A DNA stretch of 64,000 bases from Homoserinibacter gongjuensis (GTDB lineage: Bacteria > Actinomycetota > Actinomycetes > Actinomycetales > Microbacteriaceae): assembly GCF_030161875.1 (NCBI RefSeq), contig NZ_BSVA01000001.1, positions 2,604,001 through 2,668,000 on the forward strand, given 5' to 3'. This document shows positions 12,109-22,131 of this stretch, in pieces. The translations under genes were made by a program, and so were the position numbers. Under the pieces are notes generated by a model that saw nothing but the letters and a program-made list of their open reading frames with translations, had not been told where the DNA came from and did no database searches. Position 1 is the first letter of the stretch; each line of letters starts with the position of its first letter.

Positions 12109-13605
12109 GTGACGAATCACGCCGTCGAGACGCCGCCCACGAGCGCACACCTCGACCCCACGATCGCACGACGCAACCGCGTCGCGATCGTGCTCCTGCT
12201 CGCCGCTGTGTTCGTGGTCTTCCTGAACGAGACCACCATGAACGTCGCGATCCCCGAGATCATGGGGGACCTGCGCATCACCCCGAGTCAGGGGCAGTGG
12301 CTGACCACCGCCTTCGCGCTGACGATGGCGGTCGTCATCCCGATCACAGGCTTCCTGCTCGAGCGCCTCAACACCCGCCCGGTGTTCATCACCGCGATGT
12401 CGCTCTTCACGCTCGGCACCTTGATCGCGGCGACCGCGCCCGTGTTCGGAGTGCTCATCCTGGGGCGCGTCGTGCAGGCGACCGGTACCGCGATCATGAT
12501 GCCGCTGCTTATGACCACGGTGCTGACGCTCGTGCCGCTCTCGGATCGCGGGCGGATCATGGGGCGCATCTCGATCGTGATGTCCGTGGCGCCGGCGATC
12601 GGGCCCGCCGTATCGGGTCTCATCCTGGAACTCGCGCCCTGGCGCGGTCTCTTCTGGGTGATGCTGCCGATCTCGGCGCTCATGCTGCTCATCGGAATCG
12701 CCCGGGTGCCCAACGTCTCGGAGCCGCGCAAGGTGCCGCTGGATGTCGCCTCCGTCATCCTGTCGGCGTTCGGGTTCAGCGGCGTCGTCTTCGGCCTCAG
12801 CAACCTCGGCCTCTCGGCCGAGGGCAAGGCGATGCTGCCGTCGTGGATCCCGCTCGTGATCGGCGGAATCGCGCTCGCGCTGTTCATCTGGCGTCAGCTC
12901 GTGCTGCAGCGCCGTAACCAGGCTCTGCTCGACCTGCGCACGTTCCGCGCGCGCAGCTTCACGGTGTCGATCCTGTTCCTGGTGATCCTCATGGCGGTGC
13001 TCTTCGGCGTCGTCATCCTGCTGCCGATCTACCTCGAACAGGGGCTCGGCATCAACACCCTGACGATCGGGCTCACACTGCTGCCGGGTGGTCTGCTCAT
13101 GGGACTGCTCGGGCCGATCGTCGGGCGCGTGTACGACCGCTTCGGCCCGGCGCCGCTCGTGATCCCCGGCTCGTTCATCATGAGCGCCGCGATCTGGGCG
13201 ATGACGCTGTTCACCTCGAACACCGAGCTCTGGTACGTGCTGACGACGCACGTCGTGCTGAGCCTCGGGCTCGGATTGCTCTTCACGCCCGTCTTCACGA
13301 CGGCGACGAACGCGCTGCCGCGGCACCTGTACTCGCATGGGTCGGCGACGATCGGAACGATCCAGCAGGTCGCGGGAGCGGCCGGCACCGCGGCGTTCAT
13401 CGCGTTGCTCGCCGTCGGCACCGCGGCATCCGGGGCCACGAACGCCGAGGTGGCCACGCCGGACCAGCTGATCGGCGGCCTGCACCTCGCGTTCCTCGGC
13501 GGAGCATTCCTCTCGCTGCTGGCCGTGGTCGCGGCGTTCTTCGTGCGGCGGCCGGTGGCTCCCGAGATCAGCGACGAGGAGCTCGAGGCTCCGTCGATGC
13601 ATTGA
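12109..13605 (+). CDS. MFS transporter, DHA2 (14-helix) drug exporter type
   Basis: A 498-residue multi-pass transporter using the proton gradient. The N-terminal helix ends in FLNETTMNVAIPEIMGDL, the DHA2-type motif in which the usual Asp is Glu, followed by QWLTTAFALTMAVVIPITGF. Motif A-like LLERLNTRPVFITAM and motif C-like VAPAIGPAVSG are visible, with about 14 hydrophobic segments. I chose the GTG at 12109 because GGAGGA lies 5 nt upstream; an ATG at 12022 is in frame but has no site. A dyad sits upstream. The 3' end overlaps the convergent regulator gene by 38 bases. Substrate unknown. Confidence 0.9.
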   Translation: MTNHAVETPPTSAHLDPTIARRNRVAIVLLLAAVFVVFLNETTMNVAIPEIMGDLRITPSQGQWLTTAFALTMAVVIPITGFLLERLNTRPVFITAMSLFTLGTLIAATAPVFGVLILGRVVQATGTAIMMPLLMTTVLTLVPLSDRGRIMGRISIVMSVAPAIGPAVSGLILELAPWRGLFWVMLPISALMLLIGIARVPNVSEPRKVPLDVASVILSAFGFSGVVFGLSNLGLSAEGKAMLPSWIPLVIGGIALALFIWRQLVLQRRNQALLDLRTFRARSFTVSILFLVILMAVLFGVVILLPIYLEQGLGINTLTIGLTLLPGGLLMGLLGPIVGRVYDRFGPAPLVIPGSFIMSAAIWAMTLFTSNTELWYVLTTHVVLSLGLGLLFTPVFTTATNALPRHLYSHGSATIGTIQQVAGAAGTAAFIALLAVGTAASGATNAEVATPDQLIGGLHLAFLGGAFLSLLAVVAAFFVRRPVAPEISDEELEAPSMH

Positions 13606-16457
13606 GCACGTGGCGTGCGGCCTCCGTCCGGGAGGCCGCACCCAGCTTGCGCAGCACCGCGGACACGTGCACCGAGACCGTCTTGCGGCTGATGTAGAGC
13701 TGCTCGGCGATCTGTCCGTTGCTGAGGCCCTCGGCGATGAGATCGAGCACCTGCTGCTCGCGTGGTGTGAGTTCCACCTCGGATCGCGCATGAGCGCTGC
13801 GGGGCGCGAGTCCCGCATCCGCTTCGAGTGCATCGCACCAGGCCACGATGAGCTGGGCTCCGATGCCCGCCGCGTCGCCACGCAGTCGTTCGAGAGTCTC
13901 TGCGGCGCCGACGCGGTCACCGGTGCGCACCTGCGCGCGCGCGAGCCCGTGGCGGAGCTGGAGGCGCATGAGCGCCATCCCCGCGGGCGATTCGGCCGCC
14001 TCGATCGCCCGCCGCCACAACTCCACGTCGTCGCCGGCACCGCTCGGCCCGCCGACCTCTGCCGCGGTGAAGGCCGTCCACATCTCCCGTGTCGGCCACG
14101 CATCGCGCTCGATGATGCCGGCGAGTCGTTCGAGATGTTCCGCACCGAGGCCCGGATCCGCTGCTCGTTCGCGACACCGGGCCACGATGCGCGCCACGAC
14201 AGGTGCGATGGGAAGCTCCCAGGGCGCCGAGGCGAGCCGCTCACGCTCGAGCAGCTGCCCGGCCCACGCCCAGGCGGTGTCGAGGTCGTCGAGCGCAAGG
14301 AAGAGCTCGGCGGCGTCGAGGGCGAGACCGGCCGCGACCTGGTCCTCGAAGTCGGCGATCTGCCGCATGGATCCCTGCCAGCGTTCGAAGAGAGCGCGCG
14401 CGCCCGCGGGGTCGCCGCGCCAGAGCACCGAGCGCATGCGGGCCCGGCGCAGATAGACACGGAAGACGACGGGCGGATCCAGCTCCAGCGAGTCCTCGAT
14501 GAGGGCGTCGGCCCTGTCCCACTCGCCGAGTGCGAAGAGCGGGTCGACCGTGTTGAGCGCGAGGATCGCACCCGAGGTGCGCGCGACTCCCGACGCCTCG
14601 GCGATCCGGATGCCATCCAGGGCCACCTGCATCGACTCGGCATGCCGCCCCAGCAGGTGCAGCGAGTCGGAGTAGTTCACGTGATACCGCAGCAGGGGAT
14701 CGCGATCGTCGCCGGCTTCGCGCAGGGCGAGCGCATAGTCGACCATGCCTTCGTCGATGCGGCCGAGGTGCACGAGGGTTCCCGCCCGGATGTTCGCGGC
14801 GATCGATCGGGTGCGCGATGCATCCGGGGGAGCCAGGCGGATCGCCTCGGTGGCCGCCTCGATCGCCTGATCCGACATGCCGGAGACCATGAACTTGCTC
14901 GCGGCTTCGGCGAGGAGCCCGGCGCGCAGGGCCGGCTCTTCCCCTCGGGCAGCAGCGCGAGCGCCTCCTCGAGCACGGCGAGTGCGTCGGCGTGACCGTC
15001 GAAGGCGAGCATGAGCCCCTTGTTGCGCAGCAACCGCGCTCGGCGGATGGGATCGTCGGGGTCGGCTTCGGCGAGGGCTTGGTCAATCGTCGCGAGGGCA
15101 CGCCCCATCTCGCCGGCTCCCCGCCAGGACCGCGCCACGCTGTCGAGCAACTCCACGTGCGGCATCCCGGCGGTGGCGTCGGGATCTCTGACGCGATGCC
15201 AGAGGCCGAGCGCACGTTCGCCGAGTTGCGCCGCGCTCGCGTAGGCGAACGCCGAGCGGCTGAGTCGCATGCCCTCGACCGAGGTGCGGAAGGCCTGCTC
15301 GAGGTCGTGCGCCTCGAGCCAGTGCGCAGACACCAGCACCGATCGCGCGGCGAGTCCGCTCGGGTCGGTCGGTCGGCGCTCCAGGGCCTGGGCGTAGCGT
15401 GCGTGCACCTCGGCGCTCTCGCCGGGGAGCAGCTCATCTGCGACGGCCTCTCGCACGAGGGCGTGACGGAAGTCGTAGCCGCGACCGGCGACGACGATGA
15501 CGCCGGCGTCGATGCCTTCCCGGAGTGCGGCATCGAGGTCGTCCGTCGGCTGGACGACCTCGGCGAGGATCGCGTGATCCACACGGCCGCCTCCCGCCGC
15601 GAGGGCGCGCACGATGCGTTGCGTCTCGCGGCTGAGGTCTTCGTAGCGCGCGAGCAGCAGTTCCCGCAGGGTCGCGGGCACCGTGCGCTCATCGCTCCAG
15701 TCGGCGAGCTCTTCGACGAAGAACGGCACCCCCTCGCTGCGTTCGAACACCGCGCGCGAGCGCTCGGCACTTGCTTCCACGCCGATGAGGCCCGTGAGCT
15801 GCGTGCGTACCTGGACGGGATCGAGCCTGTCCAGCAGGACCCGCGAGACCCGCCGATTGCGTTCGAGTTCGGCGAGTACGCCCCGGAGCGGGTGGCCACG
15901 CCCGACGTCGTCGCTGCGATAGCTGATGACCACCAGGAGGCGTCCGGTGCGCAGCATCCGGGCGAGGAAGCGCACGACGTCGAGCGTCGCCGGATCTGCC
16001 CAGTGCAGATCCTCGACGACGACGACGATGTCGCGGTGCGCCGAGAGGCTCTCCAGGATCGTCGTCACCACCTCGTCCAGCCGCTCGACGCCGAGACGCT
16101 CGTCGCGCTCCGCGGGTGTGCGGGCCTCCACGAGTCCGCGCAGGGTGGCCGCGCCCCTGCGGCGGCCGCGAACACGGCCTCGGTGCCCACGGCATCCACG
16201 AGATCACGCAACACGCCGATGAGGGGCGCATAGGGCACGCCGACCGTGCCGAATTCCACGCACTGGCCGCGTGCCACGACAGTGGATGCGTCGAGGCCGG
16301 CGCACAGTTCGTCGATCAGTCGGGACTTGCCGATACCCGCCTCGCCGCCGACGACCATGACCCGGGGCACCCCCGATGAGGCCTCGGTTGCGGCTGCGGT
16401 GAGCTCGCGCAGCTCCGCCTCCCGGCCCACCATCGGTGAGGTCGTCTGGATGCGCAC
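13568..16457 (-). CDS. Large ATPase LuxR-family regulator (LAL type, two frame slips)
   Basis: A 963-residue regulator with an N-terminal AAA-type ATPase (Walker A GGEAGIGKS about residues 37-45; Walker B-like VVVVEDLHWADP), a long helical tetratricopeptide-like middle, and a C-terminal LuxR helix-turn-helix (LTPREQQVLDLIAEGLSNGQ, then ISRKTVSVHVSAVLRKLG). Such proteins bind DNA as ATP-dependent activators, often answering to small molecules. The start is GTG at 16457. The frame slips at 16154-16157 and 14941-14944, each a C run one base short. Its target is not clear; the convergent MFS gene is the nearest neighbour. Confidence 0.88.
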
Positions 16458-16510
16458 GATCCCATCGTGCCACCCGCGACCGACGGGGCGCGTCGGAGGG
16501 GCGAGTTCAC

Positions 16511-16714
16511 TCAGCGGGTCACCGGTTGTGCGCCCAGCGCGCGGCGATGCCGCAGGCGGGACAGGAGGTTCCCGCCCGCGACATCGCCGCGCGCTGGGCT
16601 GTCATTCTCGAGCGTCCGACGTTCACGGGCCATGCGTGCGCGCTCGGCAGCACGGGCGAACTCGGCCTCTCGGTCATCGGCGATCCAGCTGCGGTAGCTG
16701 CTTCCCAGTTCCAT
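16511..16714 (-). CDS. Small orphan protein, 67 residues
   Basis: An unrecognised charged protein beginning MELGSSYRSWIADDREAEFA, followed by an Ala/Arg/Glu-rich helix (ARAAERARMARERR). GGAG lies about 5 nt before the ATG. Codon use is GC-rich at third positions like the neighbours. The last half is encoded by one arm and loop of a very strong hairpin (16532-16599), so the functional protein may be only the first 35-40 residues plus whatever the repeat adds. It sits upstream of, and in the same direction as, the LAL regulator, 53 bases away. The function is unknown. Confidence 0.5.
   Translation of the reverse strand: MELGSSYRSWIADDREAEFARAAERARMARERRTLENDSPARGDVAGGNLLSRLRHRRALGAQPVTR
16532..16599. 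repeat. Near-perfect 30-bp inverted repeat (hairpin)
   Basis: The arms 16532-16561 and 16570-16599 pair at 28 of 30 positions, the first 18 perfectly (GCCCAGCGCGCGGCGATG), around an 8-base loop CAGGAGGT. It has no T tract. It lies inside the 3' half of a small minus-strand reading frame, upstream of the LAL regulator. Confidence 0.85.
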
Positions 16715-16738
16715 GTCTCCAGCGTCGTGAATGAGGTA

Positions 16739-16778
16739 GGCCGTCCGGATCGGGAGATCTCCCTATTTCCGGACGGCC
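16739..16778 (-). terminator. Hairpin after fadB
   Basis: Perfect arms GGCCGTCCGGA (16739-16749) and TCCGGACGGCC (16768-16778) flank an inner palindrome GGGAGATCTCCC. It lies 22 bases past the fadB stop, where a terminator of the fadA-fadB operon is expected. Confidence 0.65.
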
Positions 16779-16800
16779 CATGCCTCAGACGCGGAGACGG

Positions 16801-18957
16801 CTACCTCACCCCGCGGATGGGCGGGTGGTGAAAGGTGTCGCCGAAAGCCTTCTCGCTCGCTCCGACGCGGTCGAGGTAGGGCGTCGCGCCACCCATCTGG
16901 AAGGGCCAGCCGGCACCGAGGATCATGCAGAGATCGATATCCTCGGGGCCCGCCACGACGCCGTCCTCGAGCATCCGATGGATCTCGTCGGCGAGGCCCA
17001 CCTGGAGCCGCTCGCGCAACTGCTCCGGGGTGAGCGCCACGGCATCCGCGGGGCGGTGCCTCTTCACGATCTCGATGGCCTTCTTGTCATAGCCCTTGAT
17101 CTTGCCCTTGGCGTCCTTCTCGAAGATCGCGCCATGCTCGGCGAGTTCGTGCAACGCCGGGCTGTCGAAGAAGCGATCGGGGAACGCCGTGTGGTGGGTA
17201 TCGAGCACGTGCGCGCCCACCTTGAGCCCCACGAGATCGAGCAGCATGAACGGATCCATCGGCAGCCCGAACGGGCGGGCTGCCTCCACCACATCTTCGA
17301 ACGAGGCTCCCTGCTCGACGGCGTGCATCGCCTCGCCGAGCACCTTGGCGAGCACGCGATTGACGACGAAGCCAGGCGTGTCGGTTGTGATGACGGCGTT
17401 CTTACGCAGCTTCGCGGCCGTGACCATGGCGGTCGACAGGGCCACGTCCGTGGTCTGCGGCGTCTTCACGACCTCGATGAGCGGCATGACCGCGACGGGG
17501 TTGAAGAAGTGGAAACCGACGAGTCGCTCGGGGTTCTTCAGTTTCGCGCCGATCTGCTCGACCGAGAGCGAGGAGGTGTTGGTGGCGAGGATCGCCTCCG
17601 GCGGGATGTGCTGCTCGACCTCGGCGAACACCGCCTGCTTGACGCCGAGCTCCTCGAAGACCGCCTCGATGACCCAGTCGCAGTCGGCGAAGTCGGCCTT
17701 GTCGGTGGTTCCGGTCACGAGCGCCTTGAGGCGATTCGCCTCGTCGGAGACGATGCGGCCCTTGGTGAGCAGCTCATCGATCTCGCCGTGAATGGTCGCA
17801 ACGCCCTTGTCGACACGCGCCTGGTCGAGGTCGGTGATGACGACGGGCACCTGCAGGCGACGCACGAACAACAGCGCGAACTGGGTGGCCATGAGGCCCG
17901 CCCCGATTACGCCGACCTTGGTGACCTTCTGCGCGAGCTCCTTGTCAGGGGCACCCGCGGGCTTCTTCGCGCGCTTCTGCACGAGGTTGAAGGCGTAGAT
18001 GGATGCGCGGAACTGGTCGCCCGAGATGAGCTCGGCAAGGGCCTGGTCCTCGGCGAGGAACCCCGACTTCTTGTCGGTGTTCTTGGCCGCCTTCAGCAGC
18101 TCGAGTGCCTTGTACGGGCTCTTCGCGACCTCGCCGATACGGCTCTTGAGCGTCTTCTCGGCGATCCCGATCGCGACGTCCCACTTGGCGAGCCGCTCGA
18201 GTTTCCCCGGCTCGTGGGGACGCTTGACGTTGACCTTGCCGGTGAGCACGCCGTCGGCCCAGCGGAGCGAGTCCTCGAGGAAGTTCGCGGGCCCGAACAT
18301 GGCGTCCGCGATGCCGAGATCGAAGGCCTGCGGGCCCTTGAGCATCCGGTTGTTCTTGAGCGGGTTCGAGATCACGACCTCGAGTGCGTTCTCGATGCCG
18401 ATGAGGTTCGGCAGCAGCCACGCACCGCCCCAGCCGGGGATGATGCCGAGGAACACCTCGGGAAGCGCGAGCGCGGGCACCGAGGAGTCGATCGTGCGGT
18501 AGTCGGCGTTGAGAGCGATCTCGACGCCGCCGCCGAGAGCGAGCCCGTTGATGAACACGAAGCTCGGAACCCCGAGCTCGCCGAGCTTGCCGAGCGTCCG
18601 GTGGCCGAGTTGGGCCATGAGCACACCGGTCTCGTGGTCCTCGATCTCGCCGACCTTCGACAGATCCGCGCCGGCGGCCAGGATGAACTGCTTGCCGGTG
18701 ACGGCGACGCCGTCGATCTCGCCCGCCTTGCCGCGGGCGGCGAGCTCGTCGAGTCGCTCGCCCAGTTCGAGCAGTGTGGCGGGGCCGAGCGTGTTGGGGC
18801 GGGTGTGGTCGCGACCGTTGTCGAGCGTGATGAGCGCGAGCGTCTTGCCGCTCGGGAGGCGCACGTCGCGTACGTAGGAGTGCGTCACGACCTCGTCGGG
18901 GTCGAGCGCGACGAGCTTGCCGAAATCGGACGCGCTGTAGTCGGGCAGCTTGCTCAT
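16801..18957 (-). CDS. fadB: Fatty-acid oxidation complex: enoyl-CoA hydratase/3-hydroxyacyl-CoA dehydrogenase
   Basis: A 718-residue bifunctional beta-oxidation enzyme. The N-terminal crotonase domain shows the oxyanion-hole pattern KQFILAAGADLSKV and FINGLALGGGVEIALNADYR, and the dehydrogenase half starts with a Rossmann motif VGVIGAGLMATQFALLF (about residues 350-366), with catalytic HFFNP later. It hydrates enoyl-CoA and oxidises the hydroxyacyl-CoA with NAD. It starts 3 bases after the fadA stop, so the two form the usual alpha/beta pair. The frame is intact throughout. Confidence 0.95.
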   Translation of the reverse strand: MSKLPDYSASDFGKLVALDPDEVVTHSYVRDVRLPSGKTLALITLDNGRDHTRPNTLGPATLLELGERLDELAARGKAGEIDGVAVTGKQFILAAGADLSKVGEIEDHETGVLMAQLGHRTLGKLGELGVPSFVFINGLALGGGVEIALNADYRTIDSSVPALALPEVFLGIIPGWGGAWLLPNLIGIENALEVVISNPLKNNRMLKGPQAFDLGIADAMFGPANFLEDSLRWADGVLTGKVNVKRPHEPGKLERLAKWDVAIGIAEKTLKSRIGEVAKSPYKALELLKAAKNTDKKSGFLAEDQALAELISGDQFRASIYAFNLVQKRAKKPAGAPDKELAQKVTKVGVIGAGLMATQFALLFVRRLQVPVVITDLDQARVDKGVATIHGEIDELLTKGRIVSDEANRLKALVTGTTDKADFADCDWVIEAVFEELGVKQAVFAEVEQHIPPEAILATNTSSLSVEQIGAKLKNPERLVGFHFFNPVAVMPLIEVVKTPQTTDVALSTAMVTAAKLRKNAVITTDTPGFVVNRVLAKVLGEAMHAVEQGASFEDVVEAARPFGLPMDPFMLLDLVGLKVGAHVLDTHHTAFPDRFFDSPALHELAEHGAIFEKDAKGKIKGYDKKAIEIVKRHRPADAVALTPEQLRERLQVGLADEIHRMLEDGVVAGPEDIDLCMILGAGWPFQMGGATPYLDRVGASEKAFGDTFHHPPIRGVR

Positions 18958-18960
18958 GCC

Positions 18961-20169
18961 TTACTTCCCTCCCCGGTAGTGCGGGTTCTCCCAGATGACG
19001 CTGCCGCCCTGGCCGAGACCGACGCACATCGCGGTGAGTCCGTAGCGCACCTCCGGGTGCTCCTCGAACTGGCGTGCGAGTTGGATCATGAGGCGCACGC
19101 CCGAGGATGCGAGCGGGTGGCCGATCGCGATCGCGCCGCCCCACATGTTCACGCGCGGGTCGTCGTCGTCGATGCCGAAGTGGTCGAGGAACGACAGCAC
19201 CTGCACGGCGAAGGCCTCGTTGAGCTCGAAGAGGCCGATGTCGTCGATCGAGAGGCCGGCCTTGCGCAGCGCCTTCTCGGTGGAGGGGATCGGGCCGATG
19301 CCCATGACCTCCGGCTCGACGCCGGCGAACGCGAACGACACCATCCGCATCTTGACGGGCAGTCCGAACTCGCGTGCGGCATCCGCACTCGCGATGAGCG
19401 ACACCGTGGCGCCGTCGGTGAGCGGCGAGGCGTTGCCCGCTGTCACGCGACCGTGGGGCCGGAACGGGGTCTTGAGCCCCGCGAGCACCTCCATCGTCGT
19501 GCCGGGGCGCATGCCCTCGTCTTCGGTTGCGAGGCCCCACCCGGCCTCCGACTTGATCGCCACCGGAACGAGGTCGGGCTGGATCTTGCCCGCCTCGTAG
19601 GCGGCTGCCACCTTCTGCTGGCTGCGCATCGCGAAGCGGTCGCTGCGCTCCTTGGTGAGCTGCGGGAAGCGGTCGTGCAGGCGCTCCGCCGTATTGCCCA
19701 TGTTGAGCGAGTCGGGCGAGACGAGCTTCTCGGCGAGGAACCGCGGGTTCGGGTCGGCGTTGAAGCCCATGGGGTGACGCCCCATGTGCTCGACGCCTCC
19801 CGCGATGCCGATGTCGTAGGCGCCGAAGGCGATCGCTCCCGCGATCGTCGTGACGCTCGTCATGGCGCCCGCGCACATCCGATCGATCGCGTAGCCGGGC
19901 ACCGAGAGCGGCAGGCCCGCGAGGATCGCCGAGGTGCGGCCGAGCGTGAGCCCCTGGTCGCCCTGCTGCGTCGTCGCTGCGATGGCGACATCGTCGATGC
20001 GGTCCTTGGGCAGGTCGGGGTTGCGCTCGAGCAGACCGATCATCGCCTTCACGATGAGGTCGTCAGCGCGGGTGTTCCAGTACTGGCCCTTCTCGCCGGC
20101 GCGTCCGAACGGGGTGCGAACCCCGTCCACGAACACGACGTCGGAGTGAGCTGCGGGCGTTTGGGCCAC
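18961..20169 (-). CDS. fadA: Acetyl-CoA C-acyltransferase (3-ketoacyl-CoA thiolase)
   Basis: Thiolase that cleaves 3-ketoacyl-CoA to acetyl-CoA and a shortened acyl-CoA, the last beta-oxidation step. The nucleophilic Cys is in AIDRMCAGAMTSV, followed by GGVEHMGRHPMGF, NEAFAVQVLSF and GGAIAIGHPLASSGVR; the second catalytic Cys is in TAMCVGLGQGGS. The GTG at 20169 has GGAGG 4 bases upstream; a longer in-frame start at 20217 lacks a ribosome site. 402 residues. It is first in the fadA-fadB operon. Confidence 0.95.
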   Translation of the reverse strand: MAQTPAAHSDVVFVDGVRTPFGRAGEKGQYWNTRADDLIVKAMIGLLERNPDLPKDRIDDVAIAATTQQGDQGLTLGRTSAILAGLPLSVPGYAIDRMCAGAMTSVTTIAGAIAFGAYDIGIAGGVEHMGRHPMGFNADPNPRFLAEKLVSPDSLNMGNTAERLHDRFPQLTKERSDRFAMRSQQKVAAAYEAGKIQPDLVPVAIKSEAGWGLATEDEGMRPGTTMEVLAGLKTPFRPHGRVTAGNASPLTDGATVSLIASADAAREFGLPVKMRMVSFAFAGVEPEVMGIGPIPSTEKALRKAGLSIDDIGLFELNEAFAVQVLSFLDHFGIDDDDPRVNMWGGAIAIGHPLASSGVRLMIQLARQFEEHPEVRYGLTAMCVGLGQGGSVIWENPHYRGGK

Positions 20170-20280
20170 GATGCCTCCACATATCCGGGGGACGGATGCG
20201 GGCGCGTTCGCGCACATCCGGTGTCTGTCTCGATCCTAGGCAGGGGGTGCCGGGGCGCTCGAATCGTTCGACGGAAGCTA

Positions 20281-21513
20281 CTACGCCTCGGCGGAGTCGC
20301 CCGTGGGCGCTTGGCGCGCCTCCACAAACGCCTCGGCGATGAGGTCCGCGAGCTCCTCGATCTGCCAGGGCCGTGCGCCGAGCTCGGCGATGGCGGCGCC
20401 GATGGTCGCGGCGTTCACTTCGGCGGGCGGTGCCCAGGCGACGCGACGCAGGGTGTCGGGGGTCAGCACGTTCTCCAGGGGGATGGCGAGTTGCTCGGCG
20501 CGAGCGGTGACGGCCGCGCGGGCACGCTTGAGCCGACGGTCGGCCTCGGGGTTCTTGTCGGCCCACAGTCGAGGTGCCGGCACGCCATCCCCCGTTCCCC
20601 GCATGTTGGGCGGCTCGGTGTCGGCGAGGCCCGCTTCGACGGCCGCCCACCAGCGATCGAGCTCGCGGCGACTCGCGCGTCCCGTGAAATCCTTGAGCGC
20701 GGCGAGCTCGCGCTTGCTCGCCGGCTGCGCTTTGGCTGCGGCGACGAGCGAGAGATCGGGCACGAGCCGGCCCGGCGCGACGTCGAGCTCCTGCGCGAGT
20801 TGGTCGCGCGCCGTCCACAGCGCACGCGCGATCGCGAGCTGCCGCGGCGATCGCAGAGCGTGCATGCCCGAGAGTCGGCGCCACGGCTCGTGGCGCACCG
20901 CGGTCTCGCGATCGAGCACGGCGGCGAACTCCTGCCGGGCGATGTCGGCTTTGCCGCCGGCCTCGAGCAGCTCGGAGATCCTGTCGCGCAGATCCGGAAG
21001 GAGTTCGACGTCGAGAGCGGCGTAGACGAGCCAGCCCTGGGGGAGTGGACGCGTCGACCAGTCGGCCGCAGAGTGCGCCTTGGCGAGGTGGATGCCGAGC
21101 AGCTCCTCGACGACCGTTGCGAGCCCGACGCGCGGCAACCCCGCGAGCCGGGCGCCGAGCTCGGTGTCGAAGATGCGTGCCGGATCGAGGCCGACCTCGC
21201 GCAGACACGCGAGGTCCTGGCTCGCGGCGTGCAGAATCCACTCCTCGTCTGCCATCACTTCGGCGAGCTCGTGGAAGTCGCCGATCGCGGGAGGGTCGAA
21301 CAGGAACGCCCCTGATCCGCGCCGGAACACCTGGATGAGGTAGGCGCGCTGCGAGTACCGGAATCCGGAGGCGCGTTCGGCATCGACGGCGAACGGCCCC
21401 TCCCCGCGGGAGAGCGCCTGGACCGCCTCGAGGTACTCCGCGCGCGTGTCGATGACGCGCACCTCCGGGTGCTCCGCATCCGCTGTCGCGATCGGTGGTG
21501 TCGCTTCAGTCAC
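20281..21513 (-). CDS. rnd: Ribonuclease D
   Basis: A 3'-5' exoribonuclease of the DEDD family that trims structured RNA such as tRNA precursors. Catalytic acids are D44 and E46 (FAVDAERASGF), with FDTELGARLAGLPRVGL and the later YAALDVELLPDLRDRI; an HRDC domain follows (about residues 215-300) and a C-terminal extension typical of actinobacteria. The GTG at 21513 overlaps the DUF3000 stop in GTGACTGA, so the two are coupled. 410 residues, frame intact. Confidence 0.93.
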   Translation of the reverse strand: MTEATPPIATADAEHPEVRVIDTRAEYLEAVQALSRGEGPFAVDAERASGFRYSQRAYLIQVFRRGSGAFLFDPPAIGDFHELAEVMADEEWILHAASQDLACLREVGLDPARIFDTELGARLAGLPRVGLATVVEELLGIHLAKAHSAADWSTRPLPQGWLVYAALDVELLPDLRDRISELLEAGGKADIARQEFAAVLDRETAVRHEPWRRLSGMHALRSPRQLAIARALWTARDQLAQELDVAPGRLVPDLSLVAAAKAQPASKRELAALKDFTGRASRRELDRWWAAVEAGLADTEPPNMRGTGDGVPAPRLWADKNPEADRRLKRARAAVTARAEQLAIPLENVLTPDTLRRVAWAPPAEVNAATIGAAIAELGARPWQIEELADLIAEAFVEARQAPTGDSAEA

Positions 21514-22095
21514 GCGTGGCCCGTCGGTGAGAGAGCGAGACGGCGTCGGATGACGGCGGCAGTCCCGCAAGCATGCAGAGGAGGTCGCACCAGGCTTCGA
21601 CCTGCGCCCCGACATCCGGCCCGGCGGGCGACCAGGACGCACGCAACTCGAGTTGCGCGGAGTCGCCCTGCCCGGCGAGTTCGCCGAATCCGGTGGAGAG
21701 CACCTTGGTTGCGGTGCCGGAGGGGCGGAGTACTGCGCTCCGCGGGCGTCGAGGGCGTCGATGAGCCATGACCAGGTGACCTCGGCGATGAACGGGTCCA
21801 CGCCGATCTCGGCCTCGAGCGGTGCCTGGGCGAAAGCGACCACGCGGAAGGGGCCGTCCCAGGCATCGGGCTCCTCCGGGTCGTAGAGCAGCACGAAACG
21901 CCCGGTGCCGAGCACCGAATCGATACCGTGCTCCGTCGGCCGCACATCCGCCGCAAGCGCGATCGCGTAGGGCGCGAGGCCCGTGGGAGCGGCGATCTCC
22001 ACGACCTCCATCTCCGACCGCGGTCGCGCAGCCCGCACCGCGGCAACGGCGCGCGCGAACGGCGCAGGAGCGGGATCGGACTCGGGGGTGGTCAC
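21506..22095 (-). CDS. DUF3000 family protein (frame slip)
   Basis: A soluble protein of 196 residues, of the actinobacterial DUF3000 family. Conserved parts include GLAPYAIALAADVRPTEHGI, GTGRFVLLYDPEEPDAWDGP and, after correction, a segment ending AWCDLLCMLAGLPPSSDAVS. The frame slips at 21722-21725 (four G, five expected on the plus strand); uncorrected it reads falsely into RNase D as one fused protein. A TAGGCT box lies 6 nt before the GTG (22102-22107 on the other strand), so the transcript is probably leaderless. It is regularly found upstream of RNase D. Function unknown. Confidence 0.87.
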
Positions 22096-22131
22096 GAGTG
22101 AAGCCTAGGATTCTCGCGGAGGGCCGCGGCG

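Noticed and set aside
12025-14643. An 872-residue minus-strand frame under the MFS gene
   Set aside because: Its sequence is low-complexity Arg/His/Asp-rich shadow of the transporter and of the regulator in another frame.
16316-16510. A separate small gene upstream of the LAL regulator
   Set aside because: It overlaps the ATPase start in another frame and has no motif or good ribosome site.
16780-21315. A 1511-residue open frame on the plus strand
   Set aside because: It is antisense to fadB, fadA and RNase D, which have full family motifs. Long antisense frames are expected at this GC content.
20281-22095. A fused DUF3000-RNase D protein of 604 residues
   Set aside because: The fusion is created by one missing base at 21722-21725. 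With it restored, DUF3000 ends normally at 21506 and RNase D starts at its own GTG.
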